Below, piece by piece: positions 9,582-25,256 of a DNA stretch of 64,000 bases (the stretch's first letter is position 1; the number at the start of each line of letters is the position of its first letter). This stretch comes from Tepidiphilus succinatimandens (GTDB lineage Bacteria; Pseudomonadota; Gammaproteobacteria; Burkholderiales; Rhodocyclaceae): the NCBI RefSeq assembly GCF_006503695.1, contig NZ_SBIK01000002.1, positions 82,737 through 146,736 on the forward strand, given 5' to 3'. Under the pieces are notes generated by a model. It ran no database searches. It worked only from the letters and a program-made list of their open reading frames with translations, and had not been told where the DNA came from. A program made the translations under genes and the position numbers.

Positions 9582-9886
9582 CGCCCGCCCTCCCCGGCGC
9601 CCTTGTTCGACTTGAACATCGCCAGCATCCGCTCGGTGACGACGTAGCCGCCGGCGGCATTGGCCGCCCCCAGCAGCACGGCGATGAAGCCCAGCGCGAG
9701 CGAGGCCGGATCGTCGGACGGCGCCTGCCCGAGCACGATCATTCCCCCGATCAGCACCACCCCGTGGATGAAATTCGAACCCGACATCAAGGGTGTGTGC
9801 AGGATGACCGGCACCCGCGCGATCACCTCGTAGCCCGTAAACGCCGCCAACATGAAAATGAACAACGCGCTCAAACCGTCCATCAC
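9578..9886 (-). CDS. pntAB: NAD(P) transhydrogenase subunit alpha-2 (membrane part)
   Basis: A 102-residue membrane protein equal to the C-terminal transmembrane part of E. coli PntA. It shows three to four hydrophobic helices and the conserved TGYEVIARVPVILHTPLMSG and AANAAGGYVVTERML stretches, which help form the proton channel with PntB. It sits 10 nt after pntAA and overlaps pntB by 4 nt, so stoichiometric synthesis is likely. Confidence 0.95.
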   Translation of the reverse strand: MMDGLSALFIFMLAAFTGYEVIARVPVILHTPLMSGSNFIHGVVLIGGMIVLGQAPSDDPASLALGFIAVLLGAANAAGGYVVTERMLAMFKSNKGAGEGGR

Positions 9887-9896
9887 CGCTCCCTCC

Positions 9897-11021
9897 TCAC
9901 AGACCCAGCCATTGGCGAACCCGCTCGCTCTTGAGCTCGCCGGCGTGCGTCATGCAGGTGCCGGCGAGCACCTCGTCGTCCCACGCCAGCGCCAAGCTTC
10001 CTTCGCGCAGGAAGAGCGAAACGAAGTTGAACACATTCTTGGAGAACATCTCGGAGGCATGCACCGGCATGCGGCTGGGCACGAAAGTCGGGCCGATCAG
10101 CAGCACCTCGCCGACCCAGGTCTTCTCGCCCGGCACCGTACCCTCGACGTTGCCCCCCGTCTCGGCGGCCAGATCGACCACCACCGCCCCGGGGCGCATG
10201 CGCGCGATCATCTCGGCGGTGATGATGCGCGGCGCCGGCCGCCCCGGAATGGAAGCCGTGGTGATGAGCGCGTCGGCCTGGCCCACCGCCTTGCCGAGCT
10301 TCTCCGCCTGGATCGCCTTCTCCTCTTCGGTGAGCTCGCGCGCGTAGCCGCCCTCGCCCACCGCCCGCACCCCCGTGTCGAGGAACTTCGCCCCGAGCGA
10401 CTCCACCTGCTCGCGCGTCTCCGGGCGCACATCGTAGGCTTCCACTGCCGCCCCCAGGCGCCGGGCGGTGGCGATCGCCTGCAGCCCCGCCACTCCGGCC
10501 CCGATCACCAGTACCTTGGCCGGACGGATGGTACCGGCGGCATAGGTGAGCATGGGAAAGAACTTCGGGCTGTGATCGGCGGCGATCAGCGCCGCCTCGT
10601 AGCCGGCCACCGTCGCCTGGGAAGAAAGGATGTCCATGCTCTGCGCGCGCGAGATGCGCGGCAAGAGCTCGAGCGCGAAGGCGGTGATGCGCCGCTCGAG
10701 TAGGCGCTCGACGCGCTCGCGGCTGCCCCAGGGGTGCAACGCTCCCACCAGGACCGAGCCTTCGGGCATGAGCGCGAGCTCCTCGTCGCGCGGCGGCTGC
10801 ACGCACAGCACGAGCTGCGCGCGGCGGAACACCTCCGCCGGCTCGGGCACGATCTCCACCCCCGGAAACGCCTCGTCGGCCCAATGCGCCCGCCTGGCCG
10901 CGCCCGCGGCCATCACGACCTTGGCCCCGAGCGCCTCGTATTTCTTCACCAGCTCCGGCACCAGCGCCACCCGCCGCTCCTGCGGCTGCGGTGCGCTCGC
11001 CACTCCCACGATCACGCCCAT
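9897..11021 (-). CDS. pntAA: NAD(P) transhydrogenase subunit alpha-1 (NAD-binding)
   Basis: The soluble NAD(H)-binding domain I of transhydrogenase, 374 residues, related to alanine dehydrogenase. Visible motifs are RRVALVPELVKKYEALGA near the N-terminus, the Rossmann loop VIGAGVAGLQAIATARRLGA, and MRPGAVVVDLAAETGGNVE. It starts 22 nt after serS, without a promoter I can recognise, so it is probably co-transcribed with it, which is an unusual partner. Confidence 0.96.
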   Translation of the reverse strand: MGVIVGVASAPQPQERRVALVPELVKKYEALGAKVVMAAGAARRAHWADEAFPGVEIVPEPAEVFRRAQLVLCVQPPRDEELALMPEGSVLVGALHPWGSRERVERLLERRITAFALELLPRISRAQSMDILSSQATVAGYEAALIAADHSPKFFPMLTYAAGTIRPAKVLVIGAGVAGLQAIATARRLGAAVEAYDVRPETREQVESLGAKFLDTGVRAVGEGGYARELTEEEKAIQAEKLGKAVGQADALITTASIPGRPAPRIITAEMIARMRPGAVVVDLAAETGGNVEGTVPGEKTWVGEVLLIGPTFVPSRMPVHASEMFSKNVFNFVSLFLREGSLALAWDDEVLAGTCMTHAGELKSERVRQWLGL

Positions 11022-11043
11022 GCTCCCCCCTTTGTGCGTTTGA

Positions 11044-12408
<1,365 letters not shown>

Positions 12409-13275
12409 TCAGGAGGCCGAAGACGAAGTCAAGGCCTCCACCTGGGCCTGGCGCAGCAAGGCCGCATTTTCACGCGCCCGCTGCTTGGCCCGCCGCGCCA
12501 TCCAGACGCTGGCCAGGAGCAGACCGGCCAGCACCAGATAGACGGTGACGGCGCCGATGACGTTGATCTCGGGATTGAGTCCCAAACGGGCCCGCGAGAA
12601 GATCACCACCGGCAGCGGCGACGTTCCCGGCCCCGAGAGAAAGGCCGAGATCACCACCTCGTCGAGCGACAGTGACAGCGTCAGCAGCCAGGCCGAGGCC
12701 ACCGCCTGAAAAATGGCCGGCAAGGTCACGAGGAAGAACACCTGCGAAGGACGCGCCCCCAGATCCATCGCCGCCTCCTCCAGCGCCGGATCCACTTCCC
12801 GCAACCGCGACATGATGGTGATCGCGGCGTAGGAGACGCACATCACCGTATGGCCGATGAAGAGCGTCGTAAACCCCTTCTGCGGAAAACCGAAGAGATG
12901 CTCCATGCTGACGAAGAAGAGCAGCAGCACCATCGCCAGCACCACCGTCGGCAATACCAGCGGCACGTTGAGGAGCAAGGTGAAGAGCCCTTTGCCGGGG
13001 AAGCGCCGATAGCGTGTCAAGGCGTAGGCGGCACAGGTGCCCAGCACCACGGAAGCGGTGGCGGTGGCCACCGCGATCTCCAGCGACAGCACCAAGGCGT
13101 CGATCACCACCTGGTCGGCCGCCGCCTCGGCGTACCAGCGCAAGGTCCACCCGCCCCAGACCGTGACCATGCGCGAATCGTTGAAGGAATAGATCACCAG
13201 TACCACGATCGGCAGGTACAGGAAGCCATAGACGAGCACCGTCCACAGCGTCGCCAGCCACGGGAAACGTCTCAT
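12409..13275 (-). CDS. potI: Putrescine ABC transporter permease PotI
   Basis: Inner-membrane permease of a spermidine/putrescine importer. It has 288 residues with six hydrophobic segments and the cytoplasmic EAA loop EEAAMDLGARPSQVFFLVTLPAI that contacts the ATPase. ATG 13275 overlaps the potH stop by 4 nt (13272-13275) and begins MRRFPWLATLW before the first helix. The C-terminus has a charged tail (RRAKQRARENAALLRQ). Gene order F-G-H-I matches E. coli potFGHI, so putrescine is the likely substrate. Confidence 0.92.
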   Translation of the reverse strand: MRRFPWLATLWTVLVYGFLYLPIVVLVIYSFNDSRMVTVWGGWTLRWYAEAAADQVVIDALVLSLEIAVATATASVVLGTCAAYALTRYRRFPGKGLFTLLLNVPLVLPTVVLAMVLLLFFVSMEHLFGFPQKGFTTLFIGHTVMCVSYAAITIMSRLREVDPALEEAAMDLGARPSQVFFLVTLPAIFQAVASAWLLTLSLSLDEVVISAFLSGPGTSPLPVVIFSRARLGLNPEINVIGAVTVYLVLAGLLLASVWMARRAKQRARENAALLRQAQVEALTSSSAS

Positions 13276-14174
13276 CGCCGGGCCTCCATCAGGCGCATCT
13301 GGTAGCGGTTGAAGAGCCAGATCGGGAAGAGGATGATGAGCACCATCAGCATCGTCACCGCCGCGGCCCGCTGCCAGTCGAGGTTGATGAAGAATTCGTT
13401 CCACATCATGCGGCCGATGTTCAGGATCGAGATGCCGCCGAGCAGCTCGGGGATCACGTATTCCCCCACCGCCGGGATGAAGACGAGGAGCGAGCCGGCG
13501 AGAATCCCCTCGCGCGACAAGGGCACGGTCACCAGCCAGAAACGCTGCCAAGGCCGCGCCCCCAGATCGGCCGCCGCTTCCAGCAGCCGCCGGTCGAGCT
13601 TGACGAGGTTGGAGTACAGCGGCAGGATCATGAAGGGGATATAGCCATAGACCATGCCCACCATGAAGGAAAACTTGGTAAACATCAACTGCAGCGGCTC
13701 ATCCACGATGCCAGCCCACAGCAGGAACTGGTTGAGCAGGCCGTTGGCGTCCAGGATGTTCTTCCACGCATAAATGCGGATGAGGAACGGCGTCCAGAAC
13801 GGCAGCATGATGAGCATCAGCATCACCGGCCGCAGCGTCGGGAAACTCTGGGCCAGGAAATAGGCGAAGGGATAGCCGATGACGAGGCACAGCAAGGTCG
13901 TCAGCAGCGCATAGCCCACCGACGAGAGATAGGTGAGCAGATAGACGTCGTCCTGCATCACGCTCAGATAGGCATCGAAATGCAGCTTGATGCTGAGCGT
14001 GCCCTCTTCCAGCCACGAGATCAGAGGTTCGAACCCCACCCCGACGGCATCGGCGTGGGAAAAACTGATCTTGAGCAGGATCAGGAAAGGCAGCAGCAGA
14101 AAGACGAAGAGGAAGAACTCCGGCACGCCGATCACGAACCAGCGACCCGGCGGCAACCAGGGGCGACGCAGCAT
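13272..14174 (-). CDS. potH: Putrescine ABC transporter permease PotH
   Basis: Partner permease of PotI, 300 residues from the ATG at 14174, which has AGGAG 8 nt upstream. It shows six predicted transmembrane helices, a periplasmic loop after helix 1 (DAVGVGFEPLISWLEEGTL) typical of PotB/PotH, and the EAA motif LEAAADLGARPWQRFWLVTVPL. It lies 23 nt downstream of potG. Confidence 0.93.
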   Translation of the reverse strand: MLRRPWLPPGRWFVIGVPEFFLFVFLLLPFLILLKISFSHADAVGVGFEPLISWLEEGTLSIKLHFDAYLSVMQDDVYLLTYLSSVGYALLTTLLCLVIGYPFAYFLAQSFPTLRPVMLMLIMLPFWTPFLIRIYAWKNILDANGLLNQFLLWAGIVDEPLQLMFTKFSFMVGMVYGYIPFMILPLYSNLVKLDRRLLEAAADLGARPWQRFWLVTVPLSREGILAGSLLVFIPAVGEYVIPELLGGISILNIGRMMWNEFFINLDWQRAAAVTMLMVLIILFPIWLFNRYQMRLMEARR

Positions 14175-14197
14175 GGCGATCTCCTGCAGCGGGCGTT

Positions 14198-15319
14198 TCA
14201 CTCGACGATGACCACGGGCGCCGACGGCATCCAATGCGCCGTCACGCGCACCCCAAGCTCATAGGGCTCCTCATAGCGATCGACGTTGGTGACGGTGACG
14301 CGCAAACGGCGCCCCGAGGGCAACTCGATCTCGTAGGCGGTATAGCTGCCCATGTAGCTGCGCGCCGCCACCGTCCCCTGTACGGCGTTGTAGGGAAGAT
14401 CCTGCCAGCCGGGCTCGAGCGAGATCTTCTCGGGACGAAGGGCCACGGTGAGATTCATCCCCTGCTTGCCCTCCACGCCGTGCCCGACGTGGAACAAGCA
14501 CTCCGCCGTCTGGATCTCGCAGTAATGCGGCTCATCGACCACGAGCTCCCCGTCGAAGAGATTGACGCTACCGATGAAATCGGCCACGAAGCGGTTCTTC
14601 GGATTCTCATAGACCTCGCTGGGCGTGCCGATCTGCAGGAAACGGCCCTCGCGCATCACCGCGATGCGATCGGCCATCGTCATCGCCTCTTCCTGGTCAT
14701 GGGTGACGATGACACAGGTCAGGCCCACCTGGCGCAAGATATGCACGAGTTCGATCTGCGTGCGCTCGCGCAGTTTGCGATCCAGCGCGCCCATCGGCTC
14801 ATCGAGCAGCAGCAATTTGGGACGCTTAGCCAGACTGCGCGCCAGCGCCACGCGCTGCTGCTGCCCGCCCGAGAGCTGATGCGGTTTTCTCTTGGCATAA
14901 GGTTTGAGCTGCACCAGATCGAGCATCTGCTCGACGCGCTCGGCGATCTGCGCCTTGGGCATCCCTTCGCGCTTGAGGCCAAACGCGATATTGTCGTACA
15001 CCGTCAGATGGGGAAAGAGGGCGTAGGACTGGAACATCATGTTGATCGGCCGCTCGTAAGGCGGCAGAGCCGTGATGTCTTGGCCGTCGAGGACGATGCG
15101 TCCTGCCGTCGGTACCTCGAAACCGGCCAGCATCCGCAACAGCGTCGTCTTGCCACAGCCCGACGAACCGAGCAGCGCGAAGATCTCGCCCTGCTCGATG
15201 GCCAGGCTGACGTTGTTGACGGCAACGACCTCGTCATACTCTTTGCGAATGGACTCGATCTTCAGGAAATCGGGCGCACCCCTGGCGGCATCGGCGCGAG
15301 CAGCGGCGGTCTGGTTCAT
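14198..15319 (-). CDS. potG: Putrescine ABC transporter ATPase PotG
   Basis: ATP-binding subunit that energises polyamine uptake, 373 residues. Walker A is GSSGCGKTT at 51-59, the signature is LSGGQQQR, Walker B is LLLLDEPMGALD, and the H-loop is VIVTHDQEEA. The C-terminal 120 residues form the TOBE regulatory domain (VALRPEKISLEP, then RSYMGSYTAYEIELPSGR). It is separated from potF by 93 nt holding a strong hairpin, which would lower its expression relative to the binding protein. Confidence 0.94.
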   Translation of the reverse strand: MNQTAAARADAARGAPDFLKIESIRKEYDEVVAVNNVSLAIEQGEIFALLGSSGCGKTTLLRMLAGFEVPTAGRIVLDGQDITALPPYERPINMMFQSYALFPHLTVYDNIAFGLKREGMPKAQIAERVEQMLDLVQLKPYAKRKPHQLSGGQQQRVALARSLAKRPKLLLLDEPMGALDRKLRERTQIELVHILRQVGLTCVIVTHDQEEAMTMADRIAVMREGRFLQIGTPSEVYENPKNRFVADFIGSVNLFDGELVVDEPHYCEIQTAECLFHVGHGVEGKQGMNLTVALRPEKISLEPGWQDLPYNAVQGTVAARSYMGSYTAYEIELPSGRRLRVTVTNVDRYEEPYELGVRVTAHWMPSAPVVIVE

Positions 15320-15361
15320 GACGGTGCCGAAACTCCTCAGAAAGTGATGGGAGAAAGATTT

Positions 15362-15385
15362 GCGCCCCGGTCGGAACCGGGGCGC
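15362..15385 (-). terminator. Intercistronic hairpin between potF and potG
   Basis: Perfect 10-bp arms at 15362-15371 and 15376-15385 around the tetraloop CGGA (read on +). On the transcribed strand it is followed by AAATCTTTC, a poor U tract. It therefore looks like a partial terminator or an mRNA 3'-end stabiliser, as is common after binding-protein genes. Confidence 0.7.
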
Positions 15386-15412
15386 GTAGAGTCACTTCAT
15401 GCAAAACTTCAT

Positions 15413-16567
15413 TCAGCGATTGGTGCGGAATTTCGTATAGTACTGCGTCACCAAGCGCCGTTCCTCATTGCTATAGACTTTCGGCGGACGGAGCTTGCGC
15501 ATCAGCTCCGGCTTGAGGAACACATAGTCGTTGCTCTTGATCGAGGCGTCGACATACGGCAAGGACGCTGGCACCGGATTGGCATAGAAAACGGTATTGG
15601 TGTCGGCCGCGATCACCTCCGGCCGCAACCGATAGTCGAGAAACTTGTAGGCATTGTCGACGTGCTTCGCGTCGGCCGGAATCGCCACCGTATCGACGAG
15701 CAGTACCCCGCCGTGCGTGGGCGGGAACACCTTGATGTTCACCCCATTCTTCGCTTCCTTGGCCCGGTTGGCGGCGATACCGATGTCGCCGGACCAGCCG
15801 AAGGACAGGCAGAGATTGCCGCCGGCCAGATCGTTGATGTAGCCGCTCGAGGAGAGCTGCGTCACGTAGGGGCGGATCTTGTCGACCATCTCCCAGGCGC
15901 GGCGGAAATCCTCCGGATTGTGGCTATCCACGGGAATGTTCAGATAATTGAACGCCGCCTCCATGATGTCGCCACCGGAATCGAGCAGCGAAATGCCGCA
16001 GCTCTTCAGTTTGCTCGCATACTCGGGCTTGAAGAGCAGATCCCAGGGATTCTCGGGCATGGGCATCCCATCGAGCGCCTTTTGCACCTTGTCGACGTTG
16101 ATCCCCACCGTGGTATAGCCCCACATCCAGGGAATGAGGTACTGGTTGCCCGGATCCATCGTCGCGAGCAGCTTCATGAGCTCGGGATCGAGGTTCTTGT
16201 AATTGGGGATCTTGGATTTGTCGATCGGTTTGAAGAATCCCGCCTTGATCTCGATCGCCGCCCAGTGGGCCGAAGGAACGACGATGTCGTAGCCGGTGTT
16301 GCCCGCGGCGAGCTTGGCAAACAGCGTCTCGTTCGAATCGAAGGTGTCGTAGCGCACCTTGATTCCGGTTTCCTTCTCGAAATTGGGGAGGGTAGTCGGG
16401 GCGATGTAATCCGACCAGTTGTAGATATTGAGCTGCTTGTCGTCCGAAGCCGCCTGCGCCGCGCCCACCGCCGCGCAGCACGTCAACGCGGTCGCTGCCG
16501 CCACGCGCCGCCACGACACCGCAGCGGTTTTCACGAACGGCAACCGTCCGAAAAGGGTCTGCAACAT
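15413..16567 (-). CDS. potF: Periplasmic putrescine-binding protein PotF
   Basis: Extracytoplasmic polyamine-binding protein, 384 residues. ATG 16567 has AAGGAGG 7 nt upstream. The N-terminus has a long signal peptide (cut probably after GAAQA), and the mature protein opens with LNIYNWSDYIAPTTLPNFEKETG, a signature of PotD/PotF. YDIVVPSAHW and PWMWGYTTVGINVDKV continue the family pattern. First gene of potFGHI; its promoter should lie in the AT-rich region to 16830, but I cannot fix the boxes. Confidence 0.94.
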   Translation of the reverse strand: MLQTLFGRLPFVKTAAVSWRRVAAATALTCCAAVGAAQAASDDKQLNIYNWSDYIAPTTLPNFEKETGIKVRYDTFDSNETLFAKLAAGNTGYDIVVPSAHWAAIEIKAGFFKPIDKSKIPNYKNLDPELMKLLATMDPGNQYLIPWMWGYTTVGINVDKVQKALDGMPMPENPWDLLFKPEYASKLKSCGISLLDSGGDIMEAAFNYLNIPVDSHNPEDFRRAWEMVDKIRPYVTQLSSSGYINDLAGGNLCLSFGWSGDIGIAANRAKEAKNGVNIKVFPPTHGGVLLVDTVAIPADAKHVDNAYKFLDYRLRPEVIAADTNTVFYANPVPASLPYVDASIKSNDYVFLKPELMRKLRPPKVYSNEERRLVTQYYTKFRTNR

Positions 16568-16781
16568 CTCGTCGCCTCCTTTGCTGAAAAGGGAAAAAAA
16601 CCGTGCCCCGCGGCTTGCGCTCGCCTCGCGCGCGCCTGGATGCGGCCAACGCGGACAAGCGCGAAGTGTAGCAAACCCCGAGCCCAAGCGGGGCATCCAC
16701 GACATGATCTGTAAAAAATTTCCCCGATAGGCTCAGACAACGAAATAGACTGAAAACAAAAAGAAAATTCGATTGGACAGA

Positions 16782-16797
16782 AGGTTCGGCAGAACCT
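16782..16797. repeat. Perfect 16-bp palindrome, possible operator
   Basis: AGGTTC (16782-16787), spacer GGCA, GAACCT (16792-16797). It sits in a locally AT-rich stretch between divergent potF and the 93-residue gene, about 36 nt before the latter's ATG. Position and symmetry suggest a dimeric regulator site; no regulator is identified. Confidence 0.4.
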
Positions 16798-16832
16798 ATG
16801 CTGAACTTGCTGAACCTGGGCAGGATAGAGCC

Positions 16833-17114
16833 ATGCTGACCTTGCGCGACTGCCTCGACTATTGCAGCCTCACCGAAGAAGAAATCGGGCTGCTGGCCGA
16901 GCATCATGACCTCCCCGCCGAAGCCGCCGGCCTCATCGCCTGCAGCCTCTCCCAATCCGACGAAGGCATCGTCGTGCTGACCAACTGGCTGCTCGAGATC
17001 GCCGAGCGCGCCATTGAAGACGGCAATGCCGCCAAGGCGCAGCAGGCGCACGAAGCCTGCAAGCGGCTGCTCGCCGATCACCCCTTGCGTGCTCCCGACA
17101 ACGCGGGTTCATGA
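16833..17114 (+). CDS. Small helical protein of unknown function
   Basis: 93 residues from ATG 16833, with AGGAT 9 nt upstream; a longer form from 16773 lacks support. The sequence is acidic and almost entirely helical (LTEEEIGLLAEHHDLPAEAAGLIACSL and a second helical pair), without signal peptide or membrane segment. It resembles short conserved betaproteobacterial hypotheticals that I cannot name. It is the only + strand gene between 7.8 and 21.7 kb, and its stop overlaps the convergent rarA end by 6 nt. Confidence 0.6.
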   Translation: MLTLRDCLDYCSLTEEEIGLLAEHHDLPAEAAGLIACSLSQSDEGIVVLTNWLLEIAERAIEDGNAAKAQQAHEACKRLLADHPLRAPDNAGS

Positions 17115-18410
17115 GCGGCGCCGTTGCGCCTGCGCATCCAGCTCGCGCAGGTGCTCCAGTTTGGCGCGGATCTTCGCCTCCAACCCCCGTTCCACCGGCC
17201 GGTACCAGCGCTGCGGCGCCATCCCGTCGGGGAAATAGCGCTCGCCGGCAGCGTATCCTTCTGGCTCGTCGTGCGGATAGCGGTAGGTCTTGCCGAAGCC
17301 CAGCTCCTTCATGAGCCGGGTGGGGGCATTCCTCAGATGCACCGGCACCGGGCGCGAGCCGTCCTGACGCACGAAAGCGCGCGCGGCGTTGTAGGCAAGG
17401 TAGACGGCGTTCGACTTCGGCGCACAGGCCAGATACACCACCGCCTCGGCAAGCGCCAGCTCCCCTTCGGGGGAACCCAGCCGCTCGTAGGCGGCGCAGG
17501 CATCGAGCGCGAGCGTGAGCGAGCGCGGATCGGCAAGGCCCACGTCTTCGCTCGCCATGCGTACGATGCGCCGCCCCAGATAGAGCGGATCGGCGCCACC
17601 GTCGAGCATACGCACGAACCAATAGAGCGCGGCGTCGGGGTCGGAGCCGCGCACCGCCTTGTGCAGGGCCGAGATCTGGTCATAGAAGGCGTCGCCTCCC
17701 TTGTCGAAGCGCCGCAGCCGCTCGCCCATCACCGAACGCGCGAACGGCACGTCGATCACCGCCTGCCCCCGGGCTCGCGCCGCCTGCCACAGCCATTCCA
17801 CGTCGTTCAACAGCCGCCGCGCGTCCCCGTCGGCGAGTTCGACCAGCATGGCGCGCGCCGCATCGTCCAAGGGTACCGCCTCCTCGGGAAAACGCGCCTC
17901 GGCGCGAGCGAGCAGCGTCGTGAGCGCCGTTGCATCCAGAGGCTCGAGCCGCAGCACGGTGGTGCGTGACAACAGCGCCGAATTCACTTCGAACGAAGGG
18001 TTCTCGGTGGTGGCGCCGATGAAAGTGACCAACCCCTCCTCGACCTGATGCAGGAAGGCGTCCTGCTGCGCCTTGTTGAAGCGGTGCACCTCGTCGACGA
18101 AGAGCACCGTCGTACCGCCGCGCTCGCGCTCGGCCCGGGCTTCGTCGATCGCCGCGCGGATCTCCTTCACCCCCGCCATGACGGCCGACAGCGCGATGAA
18201 ACGCGCCCCTACCGCCTGCGCGAGCAAGCGCGCGAGCGTGGTCTTTCCCACACCGGGCGGACCCCACAGGATCATGGAGAAGAGCCGCCCCTGCTCCCAG
18301 GCAACCCGCAGCGGCTTGCCCGGCCCGAGCAGATGCTCCTGCCCCACCACCTCGTCGAGGTGCTGCGGACGCATGCGCTCGGCGAGCGGCGCGCGCGCCT
18401 CCCCGCTCAT
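17109..18410 (-). CDS. rarA: Replication-associated recombination protein RarA
   Basis: AAA+ ATPase (MgsA) acting at stalled replication forks, related to clamp loaders. It has 433 residues from ATG 18410, beginning [20 protein letters not shown]. Walker A is GPPGVGKTT, Walker B LFVDEVHRF, sensor 1 ATTENPSF, arginine-finger region SALLSRTTVLRLEPL. The C-terminal tetramerisation domain ends with GKTYRYPHDEPEGYAAGERYFPDG. It overlaps lolA by 4 nt. lolA-rarA is a standard pair. Confidence 0.95.
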   Translation of the reverse strand: MSGEARAPLAERMRPQHLDEVVGQEHLLGPGKPLRVAWEQGRLFSMILWGPPGVGKTTLARLLAQAVGARFIALSAVMAGVKEIRAAIDEARAERERGGTTVLFVDEVHRFNKAQQDAFLHQVEEGLVTFIGATTENPSFEVNSALLSRTTVLRLEPLDATALTTLLARAEARFPEEAVPLDDAARAMLVELADGDARRLLNDVEWLWQAARARGQAVIDVPFARSVMGERLRRFDKGGDAFYDQISALHKAVRGSDPDAALYWFVRMLDGGADPLYLGRRIVRMASEDVGLADPRSLTLALDACAAYERLGSPEGELALAEAVVYLACAPKSNAVYLAYNAARAFVRQDGSRPVPVHLRNAPTRLMKELGFGKTYRYPHDEPEGYAAGERYFPDGMAPQRWYRPVERGLEAKIRAKLEHLRELDAQAQRRRS

Positions 18411-19059
18411 CGACGCCCCGGTTGGTTTTCCAGCACCTTGGTGCCGGGCGGCGCAGTAAAGGCGAACTCGGCCGGCGGCACCGACCAGGCCCGCGCAAAC
18501 TCGGTGAACGTGATCTCGCTCGTCTGGCCGAAATGATCTTCGAGGCGCATGCGCAGCAGCCGCTCTCCTTCGCCTTCGACCACGACGCGCACGATGCCGG
18601 CCTCTGCCGAGCGAGCCCGCAGGCGCACCGCCCAGTGATCCCCTTCCACTTGCCCCCCCTCGGGGGCGAACTCGCGGTGCAGCGCCTGGGCGTCGGCCAG
18701 GATCGCCACCGGCGAGCCGGAGAGCGCCTGCGCGAGCGGCGTCACCACCACTTGCTCCAGATCCGCGTCCCACACCTGCACGGCCTTGCCGTCGCTCACC
18801 ACCAGCTGGCGCGCCGGTGCCGTCACCTCCCAGCGGAAACGGCTCGGCCGCTCATAGACGAAACGCCCCTCGGAGCGTTGCACCACCCGCCCCTGCGGGT
18901 CGAGCACCTCCTGGCGGAAACGCCCCTGGGCCGCGCCCGTCTGCGTCACGAAGGATTCGAGCCGCCGCACCGCCTCCTCGGCCACGCTCTGCTGAGCGAT
19001 GGCCGCTCCAGCCCACAGCATTGCCCACAGCGCCAACACCCATCCCGCAAAACCTTTCT

Positions 19060-19063
<4 letters not shown>
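18407..19063 (-). CDS. lolA: Outer-membrane lipoprotein carrier protein LolA
   Basis: Periplasmic chaperone that ferries lipoproteins from LolCDE to LolB. It starts at GTG 19063, which makes a GTGA overlap with the ftsK stop; this is the only start that leaves a complete signal peptide ([23 protein letters not shown]). 218 residues. Family features are the [19 protein letters not shown] opening, [14 protein letters not shown] and [10 protein letters not shown] near the end. Confidence 0.93.
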
Positions 19064-22639
<3,576 letters not shown>

Positions 22640-22644
22640 ATCCC

Positions 22645-23259
22645 ATGGCCCGCCCTCGCCCGCCGGCCTGGGCGGCCCCCTTGGCTGCGCTCAAAAAAGG
22701 GAAGGCCGCCCCGCCCGGTGCCGCCCCCCGACAGGCACCCGCCGAAGAAGCAGACTGGCGCGCGGGCGTTCGTCCTCTCACATTCCCGCCGCGGGTGGAG
22801 CCCGAGCGCCCGCGCCCGGCGCCGGTGCCGCGACAAAAGCTCGCCGACGAACGCACCATCCTCGCCGAGGAGCTGCTCGCCCCGCTGGAACTCGAAGACT
22901 GGCTGGAAGCCGATGAGAGCACCCACTTCCTGCGCCCCGGCGTGCCGCGGCGCGTGCTCACCGACCTGCGGCGCAGCCGCTGGGCGCTGCAAGGCGAAGT
23001 CGACCTGCATGGCCTCACGCGGCTCGAGGCGCGCGAGGCGCTCTCGGCCTACCTCACCCGCGCCCGGCGCCAGGGGCTGCGCTGTATCCGCGTCATCCAC
23101 GGCAAGGGTCTGCGCTCGCCAGGCGGTTTCTCCGTGCTGCGCCACCTGTCGCGGCGCTGGCTTGCGCAGCGCGACGAGATCCTCGCCTTCTGCGAAGCCC
23201 CGCCCACGCGCGGCGGCAGTGGCGCGCTCATCGTGCTGCTGCGCGCGCCCCGCGAATGA
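22645..23259 (+). CDS. Smr-domain endonuclease-like protein
   Basis: 204 residues. The first 100 are basic and proline-rich; residues about 115-200 form the Smr (MutS2 C-terminal) domain with VDLHGLTRLEAREAL, the IHGKGLRS loop followed by a helix ending in RRWL, and the GGSGALIVLL end. These are the LDxHG, GxG and GG motifs of nicking Smr domains. It starts 5 nt after trxB, so it is co-transcribed. The single-domain form resembles E. coli SmrA/SmrB; SmrB cuts mRNA at collided ribosomes, but that role cannot be assigned from this sequence. Confidence 0.88.
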   Translation: MARPRPPAWAAPLAALKKGKAAPPGAAPRQAPAEEADWRAGVRPLTFPPRVEPERPRPAPVPRQKLADERTILAEELLAPLELEDWLEADESTHFLRPGVPRRVLTDLRRSRWALQGEVDLHGLTRLEAREALSAYLTRARRQGLRCIRVIHGKGLRSPGGFSVLRHLSRRWLAQRDEILAFCEAPPTRGGSGALIVLLRAPRE

Positions 23260-23265
23260 CTCGGC

Positions 23266-25241
<1,976 letters not shown>

Positions 25242-25256
25242 CCTCTCTGCGCCGTT

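Noticed and set aside
14234..16714. Very long open frame opposite potG-potF
   Set aside because: It is antisense to two complete, motif-rich genes, has low-complexity His/Arg/Asp composition and no ribosome site. Such frames are common opposite GC-rich genes.
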